DNA from: Coprenecus sp949297365
GTDB taxonomy: Bacteria; Bacteroidota; Bacteroidia; Bacteroidales; UBA932
Assembly: GCA_963931055.1 (NCBI GenBank)
Contig: OZ006987.1
Coordinates: 1,426,001-1,490,000, forward strand
Length of the DNA stretch: 64,000 nt
Direction: 5' to 3'
How positions within the stretch are numbered: position 1 is the stretch's first letter; the number at the start of each line of letters is the position of its first letter. Both the position numbers and the translations under genes were made by a program. Below, piece by piece: positions 60,301 through 64,000 of the stretch. The notes below the pieces were generated by a model, which was not told the origin of the DNA, did no database searches, and saw nothing but the letters and a program-made list of their open reading frames with translations.

Positions 60301-60341
60301 AAAGTTCCGATGAGGCTGTATGGCTTCACCGGAACTTTTTT
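60301..60341 (+). terminator. Terminator of the ferritin gene
   Basis: AAAGTTCCG (60301-60309) pairs with CGGAACTTT (60330-60338), then T-rich sequence. Confidence 0.8.
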
Positions 60342-60353
60342 ATTACCCTCCAT

Positions 60354-61208
60354 TCAAAGAACTGATGTGCGGAATCTTTCCCAGACGATATTGACGGCTT
60401 CAGGAGACGGATGTGTCAGGTCGTCGGTGAACCATGAGTAGTCGCGCAGTTCATCCAGGACTATCTCGTAGGCTGGGAAATAATGCGTATTGGGGAATGT
60501 GCTGACCAGATGCTCAACAGCCAGCAGGAGTATGGCCTTGGATATCTGGTTGCCGTGCATTCCGTCTTTCCTGTGGCGGATGGGCGAGACAGTGAAGATG
60601 AAGTTCTTGTCCGGAAAAGCCTTTACGATGTCGTCCCATCTGTCGGTGATATCTTCCACGGTCAGCAGTTCGCGCCGGAATTCCCATGCCGGGTGCTTGT
60701 GGCAGTTGGACACGATGATGTCCCGTTCTATGTGCCGGTATACCCATGATGTTCCGAAAGTGACCATTATCCATTTGGCTTTCCTGAAAGCTGAGGAGGC
60801 TGCGGCCAAGGAGGTATTGGCATTGAGAAGAAACTCCTCCGGGGACTTTCTGGTGAACGAGCCGTGGTGGTAGAACGACACATATCCGTCTCCGTCCGGA
60901 GCAATGGGTCTGTGGCCCGGCTGAGGCCCGACTGTATGTCCGGCCCTTACAGGGTTGGTATTCCGCGGGACTACGTCGCTGTCCGTGAAAATCCTGCCGT
61001 GCGCCAGAAAGTCTATCGAATTGGCTATGGACGCCGGGTTATAGAGCACACCGAACGGATTGGAGCATATCCCGTAGCCCTCTTCCGCAAGCTTGTTCCC
61101 TATCTCCGTCGAAAAACATGAGCCCAGCGAGAGTATCCCGGCATCCCTGGTCACTCTTTCCGACCATCTTTTTACTTCGACGGCAGTCCTATTGCATTTT
61201 TCATGCAT
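60354..61208 (-). CDS. GSCFA domain protein
   Basis: 284 aa. The name-giving motif is LGSCFSTEIG (residues about 27-36), followed by NPFGVLYNPASI, GTSWVYRH near residue 150, VSPIRHRKDG near residue 207 and the closing YFPAYEIVLDELRDY. GSCFA proteins belong to the SGNH/GDSL-like hydrolase group and are predicted esterases/acyl-hydrolases on glycans or small substrates; no substrate is known. No signal peptide, so cytoplasmic. Confidence 0.9.
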   Translation of the reverse strand: MHEKCNRTAVEVKRWSERVTRDAGILSLGSCFSTEIGNKLAEEGYGICSNPFGVLYNPASIANSIDFLAHGRIFTDSDVVPRNTNPVRAGHTVGPQPGHRPIAPDGDGYVSFYHHGSFTRKSPEEFLLNANTSLAAASSAFRKAKWIMVTFGTSWVYRHIERDIIVSNCHKHPAWEFRRELLTVEDITDRWDDIVKAFPDKNFIFTVSPIRHRKDGMHGNQISKAILLLAVEHLVSTFPNTHYFPAYEIVLDELRDYSWFTDDLTHPSPEAVNIVWERFRTSVL

Positions 61209-61227
61209 TGTTGATAATGTTTAAAAA

Positions 61228-61257
61228 ATAGAAGCTGCCCTGCAAGACAGCTTCTAT
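61228..61257 (-). terminator. Terminator of the 61284 lipoprotein gene
   Basis: ATAGAAGCTG (61228-61237) pairs with CAGCTTCTAT (61248-61257). On the minus strand it is followed by a T-run. Confidence 0.8.
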
Positions 61258-61283
61258 CAGGTGGATTCCTCCTTTCATAAATG

Positions 61284-62816
61284 TTACATGGCTTCCCATA
61301 CAGTTCCGGTCCATGTTCCTGACCATGTATGGCCCTCGTCGTCCAAAAAGGAGAAAGTGAATGTGTGGGTGTCGTCACCATTGTCGGCGATGGTCAGTTT
61401 ACCGGTTATCGCAGGTGCCCACTCTCCGGATTTCCATCCGTTGGCATATTTGTAGTACATGGTCCCCTGGGGCATTCCATAGGATACTCTTCCGGGATAG
61501 AAACCTGTACTTGACCAGATGTCCGGTGCTTCGTTGAATCTTCCTGTCGGAAACTTCGCTCCGTCTGCTGCCGTTGCGTACAGTTCAATGAATATTCCGT
61601 CTCCTTCTCCGCCTTCGGGTATGAACTCAAACTGCCATCCCGGGGGCAGGTCACCAATGTTTTTGTATGTTGCGGTGGCTGTCGAGAGGTCCACAGTGTA
61701 ATCCTCTGTCAGGCATGAGATACCCTCATCTTCTTCCTCCTCTTCGAGGACTCCGGTATAGGATATGTTGTGGATAGAGTAGTTGACATCAGTCAATGTG
61801 CCGGTTATGCTGATATTGTCCCCCTCGTAGCTAATGGTGATGGAACCGCCTATAAATGTAGCAGACTGTCCGTTGATGATGGCAAAAGATGAATAGTATC
61901 CGCAGGTTCCGGCTTCAGTGGAGTTGTTCATATCTATCTCATAAGTGCCGGCAGTGGGGGTTGAACCATTGTCTTTGGAGTACAGGTCAAACTGATATCC
62001 TGTGCCTTTATTGTCCAGATTGCCGTATTCGTCTATGGGCAGTTCAGAGAGTCTGAGCATAAAATTGTATCCGCTTCCGGGGGAAACGGCACCGGTGTTT
62101 GTCAGATACATATATGACATCTTGGAATCGTATGTGCTGGCTCCGGCCTGAACAACACTGACTTGCTCAATGATGGACTTGTCTCCGTAAGCATAAGTAA
62201 CATTGACTACAGCAGACCTGCTTTCAGTACTTTCATTTAGAGTTACATCAAAGGTTATCACTCCGTCGGTGTCGCAGTTGAATCCTGACAACCAGTCGAC
62301 ACTAGCGTCATCCAGTTTGGCTGTGACAGTGGCATCGGTGACAGGATTGACAACAGTGTAATGAATTTCTCCTGTAACGTCTACTGCTGCCAGGTTGACA
62401 GGATCTTCGTCAAACTTAATAATAGGGGTGGCAACGTCTCCTTCCTGCATAGTCTCCTGTGTTACATTCACATCCAGAGTAGTGCTGAAAGAGTCACCGT
62501 AAGTATAGGTGAGTTTTATGATACCGGGGCGGCTTGAACCAGTGCTGTTGGCCTCAACTGCGAAGGATATCCTTGTCTCGGATACCTTGAATCCGCTCAT
62601 CCATGCAACGGTAGGCTCAGCTTTCAACTCTCCGTTTTCAACCGGATTGATAATTTCATAACCGATGCTGGCAGAGCCTCCTGTAGGCGGAAGAGCTGTC
62701 TTATTTTCGTTAATTGTGATTCTAGGATTGGAGTCTGTGACGCCATTTTCTTTTTCGCAACTTGCCAGTACTGTCAGAGATGCAACGGCAAGTACAAGAA
62801 TCAGATGCTTTTTCAT
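61284..62816 (-). CDS. Exported lipoprotein with two BACON-like domains
   Basis: 510 aa. Lipobox Cys20 (VLASC) then EKE. Two BACON-like domains lie at about 35-125 and 135-230 (INPVENGEL, VAWMSGF, FAVEANSTGSSRPGIIKLTY; VNPVTDATV, VDWLSGFN, FDVTLNESTESRSAVVNV). The C-terminal half has two beta-rich blocks ending in DNGDDTHTFTFSFLDDEG and W-x-G-x-WTGT, very similar to the C-terminus of the 9588-11477 lipoprotein. An acidic EEEEEDE linker separates the blocks. Monocistronic: promoter at 62846-62879, terminator at 61228-61257. Function unknown. Confidence 0.75.
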   Translation of the reverse strand: MKKHLILVLAVASLTVLASCEKENGVTDSNPRITINENKTALPPTGGSASIGYEIINPVENGELKAEPTVAWMSGFKVSETRISFAVEANSTGSSRPGIIKLTYTYGDSFSTTLDVNVTQETMQEGDVATPIIKFDEDPVNLAAVDVTGEIHYTVVNPVTDATVTAKLDDASVDWLSGFNCDTDGVITFDVTLNESTESRSAVVNVTYAYGDKSIIEQVSVVQAGASTYDSKMSYMYLTNTGAVSPGSGYNFMLRLSELPIDEYGNLDNKGTGYQFDLYSKDNGSTPTAGTYEIDMNNSTEAGTCGYYSSFAIINGQSATFIGGSITISYEGDNISITGTLTDVNYSIHNISYTGVLEEEEEDEGISCLTEDYTVDLSTATATYKNIGDLPPGWQFEFIPEGGEGDGIFIELYATAADGAKFPTGRFNEAPDIWSSTGFYPGRVSYGMPQGTMYYKYANGWKSGEWAPAITGKLTIADNGDDTHTFTFSFLDDEGHTWSGTWTGTVWEAM

Positions 62817-62845
62817 ATTTCTTCAGATTAACATTTTAATGTTTG

Positions 62846-62879
62846 CAAACTTACACATAAATTCTGATTTATGTGCAAA
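62846..62879 (-). promoter_or_regulatory. Promoter of the 61284 lipoprotein gene, with an inverted repeat filling the spacer
   Basis: On the minus strand, TTTG (62876-62879), a 22-bp spacer, then a perfect TAAGTTTG (62846-62853). The spacer is an inverted repeat: CACATAAAT (62854-62862) and ATTTATGTG (62867-62875). Upstream on the minus strand (62886-62904) GGCAA-N4-ACAAGAATGC resembles sites A and B loosely. Confidence 0.65.
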
Positions 62880-62940
62880 AAAAAAGCATTCTTGTCGGCT
62901 TGCCAACGGCAATAGGAAAATCAGTGACCTGACATAAATT

Positions 62941-63051
62941 AAGAACAGACCGGATATCATCAAGAATGTCTCAATGAGGGTAATTGCCAGCTATTTGGGA
63001 GTCTCGCCCTATTATCCCTGCCGCTTAAAGAAGAGTCTTTTGAATGAATAA
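62941..63051 (+). pseudogene. C-terminal remnant of a Crp/Fnr-type regulator
   Basis: 36 codons before a stop at 63049-63051: RPDIIKNVSMRVIASYLGVS, then a degraded recognition helix and KKSLLNE. Crp/Fnr regulators of this phylum end with a helix-turn-helix of the form VSxxxIASYLGITPxxLSRIRK, and the remnant follows this pattern; the recognition helix has changed (PYYPCRLKK). A stop lies directly upstream and no start codon or promoter belongs to it. The rest of 62817-63102 shows no gene. Confidence 0.5.
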
Positions 63052-63052
63052 A

Positions 63053-63084
63053 TTTGGGGAATTGGGAAAATTGCTATACTTTTG
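63053..63084 (+). promoter_or_regulatory. Promoter of tRNA-Ser
   Basis: TTTG (63053-63056), a 20-bp spacer, then TACTTTTG (63077-63084), 18 bp before the tRNA. Confidence 0.7.
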
Positions 63085-63102
63085 TACCCCACATAAAAGA
63101 AC

Positions 63103-63189
63103 GGTGAGGTGGGTGAGTGGCTTAAACCAGCAGTTTGCTAAACTGCCGTACGGGTTACCGTACCGGGGGTTCGAATCCCCCCCTCACCG
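63103..63189 (+). tRNA. tRNA-Ser (anticodon GCT)
   Basis: 87 nt with acceptor stem GGTGAGG/CCTCACC, discriminator G, anticodon loop TTGCTAA in a GCAGT/ACTGC stem, and the long variable arm (GTACGGGTTACCGTAC) of serine tRNAs. CCA is not encoded. Confidence 0.95.
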
Positions 63190-63247
63190 CAAAAGGGTAC
63201 AAAGAGGCCGCAGAACTTGTTCTAGCGGCTTTTTTGTACCCTTTTGC
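63189..63247 (+). terminator. Terminator after tRNA-Ser with extended stem
   Basis: An inner hairpin (GCCGC/GCGGC region) with a T6 tail lies inside a perfect 15-bp outer pairing: GCAAAAGGGTACAAA (63189-63203) with TTTGTACCCTTTTGC (63233-63247). Confidence 0.75.
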
Positions 63248-63269
63248 AAAGCCCGCCGCCAGGCGGGCG

Positions 63270-63350
63270 GGGATGTGCGACCGCAGGGAGCAAATCCCCC
63301 CGGTGAGGATACTCGGGGCCTGGCTTTTGGGATGTGCGACCGTAGGGAGC
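63270..63350 (+). repeat. Two 22-bp near-identical direct repeats
   Basis: Positions 63270-63291 and 63329-63350 (GGGATGTGCGACCG, then C or T, then AGGGAGC) differ in one base, 59 bp apart. They lie between tRNA-Ser and the WG-repeat gene in GC-rich sequence without a gene. Confidence 0.6.
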
Positions 63351-63403
63351 TCCGATATCGTTTAATTTTTTGCGGCACGGGCTTTGCGATAGGACAAAGC
63401 GAT

Positions 63404-63411
63404 TATCTTTG
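63404..63411 (+). promoter_or_regulatory. -7 box of the WG-repeat gene
   Basis: A perfect TATCTTTG, 22 bp before the ATG at 63434. A TTTG at 63383-63386 gives a short, 17-bp spacer. Confidence 0.5.
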
Positions 63412-63433
63412 TAGGGATATTCGCCAAGTGTAT

Positions 63434-64000
63434 ATGAGAAAATTCAGATTTGCCGCATATCTGTGCCTGACAGTGTTGATGGCTGCAGCCGGAAGGATGC
63501 CGGTGCAGGCACAGGATTTGGAACCTTACCGGGACTGGTTCGGAAGCTACGGCTTCACGGACAGTCTCGGTAATATCGTTATAGAATGCAGGTTCGATGA
63601 TGTCAAGGGTTTTACTGAGGGATACGCTCCGGTGCTTTCGCGTGGAGGCAACGTCCTGGGTGAGGGCGGAGTCTTCGGGACTCTGTCGCCCACGTTGAAG
63701 TGGGGCTATATCGATACCTCGGGCATGATAGTGATACCCTGTCAGTTTGACCTTGCGGACCAGTTCTCGGAGGGCTATGCTGCCGTGATGTCAGGTAACA
63801 AATGGGGCTTTATAGACCATGTCGGCGACACTCTGGTCTCGTACAAATACGATGAGGTGCGCAAGTTCGTCAACGGATATGCAGCAGTGCGTCACGGGCA
63901 GAAGTGGGGCTATATAGATACGGAGGGCCAGGAGCTGGTGCCGTGTGTATACGATGTGGCCGGCAGTTTCGGTCAGGACGGTTTTGCGGCTGTGACCAGG
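63434..64000 (+). CDS. WG-repeat protein, 5' part (runs off the window)
   Basis: 189 codons visible. A signal peptide (FAAYLCLTVLMAAAG to VQAQ) is followed by WG (KWGF/YID) repeats of about 45 aa: KWGYIDTSGMIVIPCQFD, FSEGYAAVMSGNKWGFID and FVNGYAAVRHGQKWGYIDTE. WG-repeat proteins are beta-propeller-like, exported, of unknown binding partner. The end lies beyond base 64000, so total length is unknown. Confidence 0.85.
   Translation, partial: MRKFRFAAYLCLTVLMAAAGRMPVQAQDLEPYRDWFGSYGFTDSLGNIVIECRFDDVKGFTEGYAPVLSRGGNVLGEGGVFGTLSPTLKWGYIDTSGMIVIPCQFDLADQFSEGYAAVMSGNKWGFIDHVGDTLVSYKYDEVRKFVNGYAAVRHGQKWGYIDTEGQELVPCVYDVAGSFGQDGFAAVTR

Overview
The window is chromosomal DNA from a member of the Bacteroidota, most likely order Bacteroidales. 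Four things support this: most promoters fit the phylum's -33 TTTG / -7 TAnnTTTG pattern with an 18-22 bp spacer; many secreted lipoproteins have acidic residues right after the lipobox cysteine; several carry BACON-like, Big_2-like and DUF1566-like domains; and the IS982-family element and core genes are of the types usual for the phylum. Genus and family cannot be fixed from the sequence alone.

Layout. 1-9.5 kb is housekeeping: the end of a U32 peptidase, dnaE, class III fructose-1,6-bisphosphatase, a YidE/AAE-type transporter and ychF. 9.5-14.2 kb is a regulatory locus: a membrane-anchored TPR/AraC-type regulator sits between two lipoprotein genes (the second broken) whose promoters share the same 62-bp architecture. 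14.2-16.4 kb (minus strand) holds citrulline hydrolase ctlX and ornithine aminotransferase rocD; pruA at 28.1 kb would complete a citrulline > ornithine > P5C > glutamate route. 16.5-18.9 kb is a pair of minus-strand lipoproteins. 19-22.4 kb is rpsL-rpsG-fusA-rpsJ, after which the expected S10 ribosomal cluster is absent and a tRNA-Met(CAT) follows.

22.5-28.0 kb is accessory. The last 67 bp of the tRNA-Met are repeated at 26.07-26.14 kb, bounding a 3.6-kb island without an integrase. It carries an MNT/HEPN pair, a strongly structured RNA leader (24.19-24.43 kb), small AT-rich genes and a lipoprotein. Just beyond lie a candidate small RNA, a two-gene DUF3800 cassette and a gene remnant.

29.8-46.2 kb is a second, larger version of the regulatory locus: a paralogous TPR/AraC regulator is divergent from a 14.5-kb run of seven lipoprotein genes. 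The last of these is split by an IS982-family element with a 6-bp target duplication; removing the element restores one reading frame exactly. 46.4-50.1 kb has a small membrane protein, a ParDE pair with a large palindromic operator, a zinc-metallopeptidase lipoprotein and a PH-like membrane protein. 50.2-52.4 kb has queH divergent from a fused 5-formyl-THF cyclo-ligase/nitronate monooxygenase gene. 52.5-59.7 kb is an RND efflux operon with a good sigma-54-type promoter and a GH29 fucosidase-like gene at its end. 59.8-64 kb has ferritin, a GSCFA protein, another BACON-like lipoprotein whose promoter spacer is a perfect inverted repeat, a Crp/Fnr remnant, tRNA-Ser(GCT) and the start of a WG-repeat protein.

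The most distinctive theme is the set of exported lipoproteins controlled by one-component regulators that seem to join a periplasmic TPR sensor to a cytoplasmic AraC domain. All functional statements are read from sequence motifs; no database search was possible.
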